Source of the DNA: OLB4 sp002050165
GTDB taxonomy: Bacteria > Bacteroidota > Ignavibacteria > Tepidaquicellales > Tepidaquicellaceae
Direction of reading: 5' to 3'
DNA: 64,000 bases
NCBI GenBank assembly: GCA_030263475.1
Contig: SZPC01000004.1
Span: forward strand, 119,850-183,849
Shown here piece after piece: positions 16,693 through 24,211 of the stretch. Each line of letters begins with the position of its first letter. The first letter of the stretch is position 1. The notes below the pieces were generated by a model. That model worked only from the letters and a program-made list of their open reading frames with translations. It searched no databases and was not told the origin of the DNA. The position numbers and the translations under genes were made by a program.

Positions 16693-17127
16693 TTAATCGA
16701 AATCAAGGTCTTCTTTTAACAAAGAAAGCGGAATATGAAACCCACTCAGATAGTCATCAATAATATTTTCGAGTTGTCGCGCATTTATAAGTTCGCGGTT
16801 ACTCATTTCAGATAAACTCACCCATTCAGATTCAGTCCCGGAAATTGTGCCGGATTCCTGATCTGGGGTGATGTTACCTTTAACCACAAAGTGATAATAG
16901 TGATTATCCGTACAACTTGTGTAAATTCCAAGCAGCGATTCGGGAATGAAATGCAGACCGGTCTCTTCTAATGTACCACGAATTACGGCATCAACAACCC
17001 GCTCTTTCAACCGGATGTGCGCGCCGGGTAAGTTCCATAATCCTGATATATCGGGACTTTTCTCTTTTATCATCAGCACCTTTTCGTCTTTTATAACGAG
17101 GGCACTGACTTGGGTTATAAAGGACAT
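16693..17127 (-). CDS. Nudix-fold protein with a degenerate Nudix box
   Basis: About 144 residues from ATG at 17127 (MSFITQVSALVIKDEKVLM, a typical Nudix start; upstream in-frame sequence to 17265 looks non-coding). The Nudix box region reads PGAHIRLKE ... RGTLEETGL. Against the consensus Gx5Ex7REUxEExGU, the leading Gly is Ala and the Glu of the RE pair is Gly (GGT codon), while the EExG metal-binding core remains. The family hydrolyses nucleoside diphosphates linked to another moiety. Activity may be reduced or altered. It is divergent from the lipoprotein gene at 17213. Confidence 0.8.
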   Translation of the reverse strand: MSFITQVSALVIKDEKVLMIKEKSPDISGLWNLPGAHIRLKERVVDAVIRGTLEETGLHFIPESLLGIYTSCTDNHYYHFVVKGNITPDQESGTISGTESEWVSLSEMSNRELINARQLENIIDDYLSGFHIPLSLLKEDLDFD

Positions 17128-17212
17128 AATAAATTTTTTGTAAAAGTAATAAACACGAATGTTTTCTTCTCTACTAAATGGAATCTTATGTTTCAAATTT
17201 TTAATTTCAGGT

Positions 17213-17809
17213 ATGAGAAAAATAATTTTACTTGTAACGGTAGTTTTAATTTCTTGCGGAAACAATGGTGATGAACAAATAACTATCTCAGAGCAGGAAT
17301 TTAAATTATCGGATAAACCATCAGGTATTTTAAAAGAAAATAAATCGGAAACCGGGAGTAGCTTCGACAGATACTTTGCAAAATTTACCGATGTTACACA
17401 ACCGATCCTGATTCCATTACCGGGAATCGGTAAGGAAAAATATGATATCGCAAAAAGTCTGGAAAAAATTCAAGGAGATTTTAACAAATTTCTTCCGAAA
17501 CTAACAAATGAAAATATTATTAAAAGTAAAACCGATTCTACTCAAACAAACCAATATTTTTATCAGAAAATCCTATTCAACTCAAAATTAAAATGTCCGG
17601 TAATTTTTTCAGATTCCGGAGAAGAAAAATATTTTACGATGTGTACTTACGATAACGGGGGTAATCTTGTTGACGCAATTTTAATAGCGGGTTTCTTTAA
17701 TGGTGTTATGATGGATGCTGAAATTGAAAATGATAAAATTAAAGTCAGTATGGGTAAATCAATTACGACGTACTTACTAAACACTGATGGAAAATTTATC
17801 AAACAATAA
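17213..17809 (+). CDS. lipoprotein of unknown function
   Basis: About 198 residues from ATG at 17213, with a lipoprotein signal (VVLISCGNNG, Cys15). The body is a mixture of short strands and Lys/Asp-rich loops with no motif I recognise. Two Cys (in LKCPVIF and FTMCTYDNGG) could pair. It lies between a divergent Nudix gene and a convergent DUF4870 gene and appears to be transcribed alone. Confidence 0.6.
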   Translation: MRKIILLVTVVLISCGNNGDEQITISEQEFKLSDKPSGILKENKSETGSSFDRYFAKFTDVTQPILIPLPGIGKEKYDIAKSLEKIQGDFNKFLPKLTNENIIKSKTDSTQTNQYFYQKILFNSKLKCPVIFSDSGEEKYFTMCTYDNGGNLVDAILIAGFFNGVMMDAEIENDKIKVSMGKSITTYLLNTDGKFIKQ

Positions 17810-17842
17810 CAAATAGCATTAACGGGAAAAGTTAATAGATAC

Positions 17843-18295
17843 TTAATATTCTCCGAAAACTCTCTTGTATATTATATTACCGATGATGGGATACTTTGTG
17901 TATTCTCCCTTGTATGACTTGACAGCCAAATAGATTGAGTACCCGTACAAAATGAAAATAGAGAAAAAAATTGATGAATACATAACCACACCGATAATAA
18001 TATTCGGGAAAAATAAACCGCTTGTATCCGGGTTCGATAAACCGTAAGTGAAAATAAAAGCCAAGTATATAACTGCCACAATAACAACAATAATTACCAC
18101 CACGACTATAAAGAGCAGTTGAAAGAAAATTGCCTGCAAAGAATGAAATCTTACAAATTGTGATTTATCCTTTTGTACCGCCCAAATAATTAATGGCAAT
18201 AATATCCCACCGAACATAGATCCAAGGTGAGACAACAGTGCAAGAAGTTTTTCATTGTCATCAATTATTGTTTGATTAATGTTAACTGTATTCAT
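17843..18295 (-). CDS. DUF4870-type small membrane protein
   Basis: A 150-residue protein with three to four transmembrane segments (about 28-42, 58-85, 98-122). The pattern LLALLSHLGSMFGGILLPL followed by WAVQKDKSQFVRFHSLQAI is the hallmark of DUF4870/Tic20-like proteins: a first helix, then a charged KS-x-FVR-x-HS turn, then a second helix. Function is not established for the family. The C-terminal GEYTKYPIIGNIIYKR is also family-like. Confidence 0.8.
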   Translation of the reverse strand: MNTVNINQTIIDDNEKLLALLSHLGSMFGGILLPLIIWAVQKDKSQFVRFHSLQAIFFQLLFIVVVVIIVVIVAVIYLAFIFTYGLSNPDTSGLFFPNIIIGVVMYSSIFFSIFILYGYSIYLAVKSYKGEYTKYPIIGNIIYKRVFGEY

Positions 18296-18402
18296 GCTTA
18301 ATTCTTTAAAAGATAATTTATCTTATTTAAAAAATGAATACGAATTAAATTCAAATCATGGGAGATAAGTTTCAATACCGGGAGCATTAAGTGATTAAAC
18401 AC

Positions 18403-18431
18403 AAAACCCCGCAATTGTGATGAATGCAGGG
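18403..18431 (-). terminator. rho-independent terminator after the NYN-cold-shock gene
   Basis: Read on the minus strand, CCCTGCA pairs with TGCGGGG (one wobble) around an 11-base loop and runs into TTTTG. It lies about 50 bases beyond the stop codon of the gene at 18484-19458. Confidence 0.7.
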
Positions 18432-18483
18432 TAAAAAGCTACGGATAGATTTTAAAGTTTACAGAAGAATATAAAGAAATATG

Positions 18484-19458
18484 CTAATCTGCGAACGGAT
18501 TATGTTCGAATTCACTGGAGTAATTTTCTAAACGATTTCCGATACTATCATCTATGATACGTTTTACATTTTTGGCAATTTGCTCGCCTTTTTTATTAAG
18601 TTCAATTTCGAATTCTACCGTATCACCTTCCTTTAACTCGTTGAAATCGGTATCAACAAGCGAAGTATAATGAAAGAAAACGTTATTGTTTGGCCATTTT
18701 ATAAATCCAAATCCGCTCTTGAGACTAAGTATATTACTTTTAAGTTTCTCTCCTTCCGGAACTACCGCAGGCGTTGGACTGGTGATAATGTTTTTATCGT
18801 TTTTCACGAAAAGGTTGTTTATAAGCGGATCATTTTTTCTAATGCGGTTATCAATAATTTCATGCATTGAAATCGGGTAAGAAACTTCTTCAAGTAAATC
18901 CTGTGATGTTCGTGTTATCATCTTCTGACCCTCATCGTTCATATACTCGAAATCCCAACTTAACACCATTACTCTCATTCCAAGTGTATTAAGTTTTCGG
19001 ATTAACGGAACGTAATCGCCATCGGAAGTAATCAATACGATTACATCAAAATTTTTATAGAAAGCGAGTTCAAAACATTCAAGAGCGAGCCATACGTCTA
19101 TGCCTTTTTCCATTTTCACTTCCTGCTTGATTCTGACAGGGAGGTAATGGGTAACAACCCCTTCGGACATTAGTATATCGTCGAACACTCTGTCATAATA
19201 GAGCATATTACCTTTCTGGCTTGCTTCTTGTGCAGATAAGCGTCCTCGAAAATAATGAGCATCTACTATCTGACATAATCTTACATCTATATTTTCTTCG
19301 GTTGCAACTTCATTTCTGATGAATTCATGTAAACCCGAAATACTGATTCTACTTTTCCGGGGATGAAAGTAGTTGTAATAATTGCTGACGTGAAGAAAAT
19401 AATTTCCATCATAAAATACTCCGATTTTTTTCAGTGATATATTATTATCTGAGTTCAT
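18484..19458 (-). CDS. NYN (PIN-like) ribonuclease domain fused to a cold-shock domain
   Basis: A 324-residue cytosolic protein. Residues about 9-195 are a LabA/DUF88-type NYN domain with the acidic catalytic positions in VFYDGNYF (Asp17), KGIDVWLALE (Asp121) and LITSDGDYVPLI (Asp146, Asp148). A flexible linker (about 196-238) leads to a cold-shock OB-fold (about 239-303) with the RNP-1-like KSGFGFIKW and RNP-2-like VFFHYTSL motifs, followed by LKEGDTVEFEIE. The tail is acidic and polar. NYN domains are divalent-metal ribonucleases and cold-shock domains bind single-stranded RNA, so this is probably an RNA-degrading or RNA-processing enzyme with built-in substrate binding. It is monocistronic with its own terminator. 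Confidence 0.88.
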   Translation of the reverse strand: MNSDNNISLKKIGVFYDGNYFLHVSNYYNYFHPRKSRISISGLHEFIRNEVATEENIDVRLCQIVDAHYFRGRLSAQEASQKGNMLYYDRVFDDILMSEGVVTHYLPVRIKQEVKMEKGIDVWLALECFELAFYKNFDVIVLITSDGDYVPLIRKLNTLGMRVMVLSWDFEYMNDEGQKMITRTSQDLLEEVSYPISMHEIIDNRIRKNDPLINNLFVKNDKNIITSPTPAVVPEGEKLKSNILSLKSGFGFIKWPNNNVFFHYTSLVDTDFNELKEGDTVEFEIELNKKGEQIAKNVKRIIDDSIGNRLENYSSEFEHNPFAD

Positions 19459-19940
19459 ATTGAGGTTTAATAATTTTTTAAATATAGAGGAATAGTTTAC
19501 TTATAAACTCTAAATGTTTAAGAATATCAGTATAGTCGGATTATTGAAAAGGATTTAAAGTAACTATTAATTTCTACAGTTTGAATGTTCAATTTGTAGA
19601 TTATAAATAAAAAGTAAATTTTTCTAAAAAAGTATTATGGTTTAAAATGTCTATTTATTAAAACCTGATATTTTTAATGCCGATAAAATTAAAGTCAATT
19701 ATTTTAAATACATTAAAAAAAGGTAATAAAACAAATACGAAAGTTCAATTAACTGAACACGCCTGAAGTAATTTTAATTCCAGTAAGCATAACATTGTTT
19801 GCTCAAATTATTCAACAAGATAAATGAAATAAACCTTGTGAAACTATGTTCTGTGCGCTATTGAACGCAGATATTTGCTACATTGAAATTGTAAAAACAC
19901 CCATGTTTCGGTGGAGTTATTCAATATTATCATTTTCGGA
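19459..19940. other. 482-base AT-rich intergenic region between divergent genes
   Basis: This region separates the divergent NYN-cold-shock and GH3 genes. It should hold both promoters, but I see no clear TTTG / TAnnTTTG pair. It contains one imperfect hairpin, 19574-19599, whose 12-base arms CTACAGTTTGAA / TTCAATTTGTAG pair with one wobble and one mismatch. No tRNA, CRISPR or further ORF with coding character was found. Confidence 0.6.
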
Positions 19941-21125
19941 ATGAGAAAAATATATCACCTAAAATTGCCGGTTGAAAGATTTAATTTTGTATTTGATACT
20001 TCACTTATGTTTATATTTAGCCTTATCATTTTTCTGTTAATCGCGACTGATTTAAGAGTACCCAGAACGGTTCCGTGCGTTATCGTTAATAATCGTAGCT
20101 CATTTAATCTCAACGATTATTACTCCAATCTCCCCGAACTTGATGCGCGAACGGACTCTGTTTTCAAATCGCTTACTGACCATCAAAGAATTTCGCAATT
20201 GATTATGACTTCTGCGGGTAAGAAAGGTAAACCCTTTTCAATTGTAAGAGATTTAGTAAATGATGGGGTTACCGGCGGTGTATTATTTCTTGGTGGTAGT
20301 TCAGGTAAGCTATCTCAACGGATTAATGAATTAAAAGACGTTGTTACTTCAAGCGGGAATCTTCATTTGTTGATTTCATCCGATGCCGAACCAAGTTTAA
20401 TCAATCGTAGAATTTCCGGTATATCGCAGTTTAAAAACACAAATGAAATTCATTCAGTTATTGAAGCCTATAAAATCGGAAGTAAGATAGCAGGTGAGAT
20501 AAAGGCTATAGGTTTCAATTATAACTTTGCGCCGGTTTGCGACTTCCCGTTCAACCGGGAAATTATCGGGAACCGGTCATTTGGGGGGGATATAGATTCA
20601 ATACCGAAGTTTGTGAGCGCATTTATTAAAGGGACACAGGAAAATAATATAATTGCAACCGCGAAGCATTTTCCAGGGCACGGTAATATAACTGGCGACA
20701 GCCATAAACAACTTGTTACTATTAGTGGCGAAATGAAGGAACTCGAAGTATTCCGATCAGCTATAGATGCGGGAGTTATCTCGGTAATGGTAGGACATAT
20801 CAGGGTTTCAGATAATGATTATAGTACAGATGGTTTACCCTCGACATTATCAAAGAGAATTGTCAGTGACTTGCTTAGAGACTCACTTGAATTCAGGGGA
20901 ATAATAGTTACAGATGCTATGAATATGGGTGCATTAAGGGAATTCCCGAACGCGTCTCTGGAAGCGGTGAGAGCCGGATGCGACCTGATCATTATGCCAC
21001 CTGATGAGAGAAAACTTCACTCGCAAATAATCGAATTGATTAGCTCTGATGAAAACTATAAACAACAGGTTTTTGCCTCCGTGAAAAGGATACTGAGGGC
21101 GAAAATATGTCTCGGATTAATTTAA
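19941..21125 (+). CDS. glycoside hydrolase family 3 beta-N-acetylhexosaminidase-like, membrane-anchored
   Basis: About 394 residues from ATG at 19941 (GTG at 19911 is possible). An N-terminal hydrophobic segment (about residues 20-40 of this start) anchors or exports it. The catalytic domain has the GH3 blocks DGVTGGVLFLGG, FNYNFAPVCDF, AKHFPGHGNITGDSHK (with the KH and the Asp-His pair of NagZ-type acid/base loops) and TDAMNMGAL (nucleophile Asp). NagZ-type enzymes release N-acetylglucosamine from cell-wall muropeptides. Export would place it in the periplasm, unlike cytosolic E. coli NagZ. There is no C-terminal GH3 domain. Confidence 0.88.
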   Translation: MRKIYHLKLPVERFNFVFDTSLMFIFSLIIFLLIATDLRVPRTVPCVIVNNRSSFNLNDYYSNLPELDARTDSVFKSLTDHQRISQLIMTSAGKKGKPFSIVRDLVNDGVTGGVLFLGGSSGKLSQRINELKDVVTSSGNLHLLISSDAEPSLINRRISGISQFKNTNEIHSVIEAYKIGSKIAGEIKAIGFNYNFAPVCDFPFNREIIGNRSFGGDIDSIPKFVSAFIKGTQENNIIATAKHFPGHGNITGDSHKQLVTISGEMKELEVFRSAIDAGVISVMVGHIRVSDNDYSTDGLPSTLSKRIVSDLLRDSLEFRGIIVTDAMNMGALREFPNASLEAVRAGCDLIIMPPDERKLHSQIIELISSDENYKQQVFASVKRILRAKICLGLI

Positions 21126-21136
21126 AAACTTCCCAT

Positions 21137-21604
21137 ATGAAAACATTTATCTTGCTCACTGTATTACTTTTACCTTTAACGGCAGATTTATCCGCTGAAA
21201 GTATAAATCCGTTGTCAATTTATATCGACAGGGAGGGTAAACTTTTGTATCTGGATTTCTTCGAGGACAATGAACTTATCAGAATATCTTCAGCCGGAAA
21301 TTTGATAGTTTATTCTTCCAGATCACGGGCAAACCAATGGGGTGGTCAAGTAAACCAAATATTTTTTTTCGGGAAGTATAGTTATGAAATCAGTTACTCG
21401 TTTTTCAAGATTAGTAAATTATCTATTAAGGATTCCGGTAAAGAAATTATTTTCGATTACCTTTTTGACCAACTAAGAAGCGTGTCAGTCGCCGGTACAG
21501 ATTATAAAATTAAAGTCAAATATTTTATTGATAGCGTTGACGAAATTTCAGGTTCGATTCCGGGAGTTTCTTTGTATGTAGATTTAACTGAATCTGCGAA
21601 ATGA
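21137..21604 (+). CDS. secreted protein of unknown function
   Basis: About 155 residues from ATG at 21137, with a signal peptide (cleavage near LSAES). The mature part is beta-rich (LSIYIDREGKLLYLDFF, NLIVYSSRSRANQWGGQ, YSFFKISKLSIKD). No family recognised. It starts 11 bases after the GH3 stop codon and its stop overlaps the NDH-2 start by 4 bases, so it sits in the middle of an operon. Confidence 0.6.
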   Translation: MKTFILLTVLLLPLTADLSAESINPLSIYIDREGKLLYLDFFEDNELIRISSAGNLIVYSSRSRANQWGGQVNQIFFFGKYSYEISYSFFKISKLSIKDSGKEIIFDYLFDQLRSVSVAGTDYKIKVKYFIDSVDEISGSIPGVSLYVDLTESAK

Positions 21605-22866
21605 ATAAGAACCGAAAAAATGTTGCAGTTATAGGTGCAGGATTTGGTGGGCTACAGGTAGTTAAAAAACTTTCCAGATATCCCGATGTTCAGATAACCT
21701 TTATTGATAAAAACAATCATCACTTGTTCCAACCGCTTTTATATCAGGTGTCATCGGCGGTTTTAAGCGCTCCGGATATTGCAATTCCCACAAGGAATCT
21801 GACAGCAAGGCGGAAAAATGTGAAAGTACTAATGCAGGAAGTAACGGGGATTGACTTGCCTAATCGAATAATTCACATGACGGATAAACAAGTAACTTAC
21901 GATTACCTTGTAATGGCAATGGGAGCTCGAACAGGTTATTTTGGAAATGAGCACTGGGAAAGAAATTCATTGCCACTTAAAACTCTAAAAGATGCATTAC
22001 GAATTCGTAACAAACTCTTAATAGCGTTTGAGGAATCTGAGGTTAATCCGAAAAAATCAAAAGATCTTCTGTGTTTTATTATAGTTGGTGGCGGACCAAC
22101 AGGGGTTGAGATTTCCGGAGCATTCGCAGAATTAGCCGGTAAGATAATAAAAAATGAATACAGAACAGTTGATACGTCAAAGACGAAGATTACATTGATA
22201 GAAGCGGGATCAGATTTGCTCCCTACTTTTGACAGGTCGCTTTCAGAATATACAAAGTTGCAGTTAATTAAAAGGGGAGTAACCGTATATACGGATACAC
22301 GGGTGCTTGACATATTTGAAAACGGTGTCAGGGTAAGGTTTCTTGATGGTACAGAAAAAAACTTATATGCTGAATTTGTAATCTGGGCTGCCGGTGTAGA
22401 AGCAAATTCCATTTCCAGAAAACTCGGGCTTCGGTTAGACAAGTCAGGGCGGATTTTGGTAAATGAATATTGTTCGGTCAACGAATATCCTGAAGTTTTC
22501 GCGATCGGAGATATTGCAAATTTTACGGGTTCTAACGGTAAGCCATTGCCCGGCGTCTCTCCGGTTGCAATGCAGCAAGGACGATATGTCGCCCGTAGAA
22601 TAATTTGTGATATTAAGGGAAAGGAAACAAAACCATTCAAATATTACGATAAAGGGAGTATGGCTACAATCGGAAGAAATACTGCAATTGCTCAAAAGGG
22701 TAAAATAAAACTTAAAGGTCGTATCGGGTGGTTCAGTTGGTTATTTATTCACCTTTTCTATCAGGTTGGATTTAAAAATAAAATATCAATACTTATAACC
22801 TGGATCTGGAGTTACATTACTTTCGGGGCATCAGCGAGAGTGATTACATACCCTGGAGAGAAATAA
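21601..22866 (+). CDS. ndh: type II NADH:quinone oxidoreductase (NDH-2)
   Basis: A 421-residue flavoprotein with two Rossmann motifs: VAVIGAGFGGLQVVKKL for FAD at the N-terminus and FIIVGGGPTGVEISGA for NADH at about residue 160. NDH-2 hallmarks NNHHLFQPLLYQV, the IWAAGVEAN segment, VFAIGDIANF and PVAMQQGRYVAR are present. The C-terminal GWFSWLFIHLFYQVGFKNK is the amphipathic membrane-binding region. It transfers electrons from NADH to quinone without pumping protons. The start codon overlaps the upstream stop (ATGA). Confidence 0.93.
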   Translation: MNKNRKNVAVIGAGFGGLQVVKKLSRYPDVQITFIDKNNHHLFQPLLYQVSSAVLSAPDIAIPTRNLTARRKNVKVLMQEVTGIDLPNRIIHMTDKQVTYDYLVMAMGARTGYFGNEHWERNSLPLKTLKDALRIRNKLLIAFEESEVNPKKSKDLLCFIIVGGGPTGVEISGAFAELAGKIIKNEYRTVDTSKTKITLIEAGSDLLPTFDRSLSEYTKLQLIKRGVTVYTDTRVLDIFENGVRVRFLDGTEKNLYAEFVIWAAGVEANSISRKLGLRLDKSGRILVNEYCSVNEYPEVFAIGDIANFTGSNGKPLPGVSPVAMQQGRYVARRIICDIKGKETKPFKYYDKGSMATIGRNTAIAQKGKIKLKGRIGWFSWLFIHLFYQVGFKNKISILITWIWSYITFGASARVITYPGEK

Positions 22867-22943
22867 TCGATTTATTTAAATTTTAATATTATAAAATTCA
22901 GTTTACAGTTAACCATTAAATTTTTTAAACCAGCTATTTCTTA

Positions 22944-23426
22944 ATGATGAAACAATACACCAAACCAATGTTGGCAATTTACAAATTAAACGCACAAGCG
23001 TTAATGGCAAATATTGATTCTATCACTGAATCCGAATGCAGGAAAATGCCGGCGGAAAATATAAATTCAATGAACTGGATACTCGGGCATATTGTACTTT
23101 CCCGTGATAATGTTTTAACAATTCTTGGAAAACTTAAACTGTGTTCCGCTGAGATGGAAAGACTTTATTCAAACGGTAACACTGCTACCGATATGAACGA
23201 CGGGTTAAACACAAACATTTTAATCGAGAAATTTAATAAGTCCCAGAGTTTAATTGAATTCGCTTTAGAAAATCCGTCAGCTGAAGCGTTAATTAACGAT
23301 GATACATTGGAGAAAATTAGTTTTTATGCCTTTCACGAAACTTACCACGTCGGGCAAACAGGGATTGTGCGGGTTCTCTTGAAAAAGCCCGGAGCGATAA
23401 AAGGTCCGTCGCGAAATAGTTCATAA
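22944..23426 (+). CDS. DinB-superfamily protein
   Basis: A 160-residue four-helix bundle with the three DinB metal-ligand histidines: GHIVLSRDN in helix 2 and HETYHVGQTGIVRVLL in helix 4 (HxxxHxGQ). The family includes thiol transferases that use bacillithiol or mycothiol, and damage-inducible proteins of unknown function. The partner thiol is not inferable here. It appears to be a single gene with about 75 to 90 bases of non-coding sequence on each side. Confidence 0.82.
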   Translation: MMKQYTKPMLAIYKLNAQALMANIDSITESECRKMPAENINSMNWILGHIVLSRDNVLTILGKLKLCSAEMERLYSNGNTATDMNDGLNTNILIEKFNKSQSLIEFALENPSAEALINDDTLEKISFYAFHETYHVGQTGIVRVLLKKPGAIKGPSRNSS

Positions 23427-23515
23427 AATATCCGTCGGAAGTTTAAAAGTGAAAAAATCCGAAACGCGTTTATACGTAAAACGTTTTATTCGCTCCAACA
23501 CTGTTAATCAAAAAA

Positions 23516-24208
23516 ATGAATAAATTCATTCGGATAAATCTCATTAACAAATCGTACAGCGAAGGAAAATCATTACATAGGGTTCTCAACGATGTATCGG
23601 TAAGTTTTTCAAAGGCTGAAATCGCAATTTTATTAGGACGAAGCGGTTCAGGGAAATCTACGTTATTAAATCTGATGAGCGGTATTGACCTGCCTGATTC
23701 CGGTACTATAATAATCGGTGATACTGATATAACAACTTTATCTGAACAGGACCGGACAATATTCAGAAGAAAGCACATTGGGTTTGTATTTCAATTTTTC
23801 AACCTAATACCAACATTGACTGTACTGGAAAACGTGTTACTTCCGCTTGAGCTTAATGGGAAACATGGGAAAATATCTGAACGTGAAGCGATAGAGGTTC
23901 TTGATGAGGTAGGATTAGTTGACCGGATTAAAAGTTACCCTGATATTTTATCAGGAGGAGAGCAACAAAGGGTCGCAATTGCACGGGCAATTATACACGA
24001 TCCATTATTAATTTTAGCCGATGAACCCACCGGAAATCTCGATGCAGAAAATGCTCAGATTGTTATAAACCTTCTCGATAAGTTGGTACGGCGCAGGAAT
24101 AAGACAATGATTATGGCAACTCACAGTAAGGAAGTAATCGGGTTAGCTGATACTATATTCCGTGTTGCTGACGGAAAGCTGATTAGAGTTGAAACAGGAA
24201 AATTATAA
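23516..24208 (+). CDS. ABC transporter ATP-binding protein (LolD/MacB type)
   Basis: A 230-residue ATPase with Walker A GRSGSGKST, Q-loop FVFQFFNLIPTLTVLENV, signature LSGGEQQRVAIARA, Walker B LILADEPTGNLD and the H-loop ATHSKE. The LIPTLTV and DEPTGNLD variants are typical of the LolD/FtsE/MacB group that partners FtsX-type permeases and works on the periplasmic side, for example in lipoprotein release. The permease gene begins three bases after its stop codon. Confidence 0.92.
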   Translation: MNKFIRINLINKSYSEGKSLHRVLNDVSVSFSKAEIAILLGRSGSGKSTLLNLMSGIDLPDSGTIIIGDTDITTLSEQDRTIFRRKHIGFVFQFFNLIPTLTVLENVLLPLELNGKHGKISEREAIEVLDEVGLVDRIKSYPDILSGGEQQRVAIARAIIHDPLLILADEPTGNLDAENAQIVINLLDKLVRRRNKTMIMATHSKEVIGLADTIFRVADGKLIRVETGKL

Positions 24209-24211
24209 GAC

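Noticed and set aside
21545..21575. T-loop-like GGTTCGATTCC, possible tRNA
   Set aside because: The flanking bases cannot form the 5-bp T stem, there is no acceptor stem or anticodon arm, and it lies inside the coding frame of the secreted protein at 21137-21604.
21936..22640. Long antisense open frame inside NDH-2
   Set aside because: The NDH-2 frame has all family motifs; the antisense frame is a shadow caused by codon bias.
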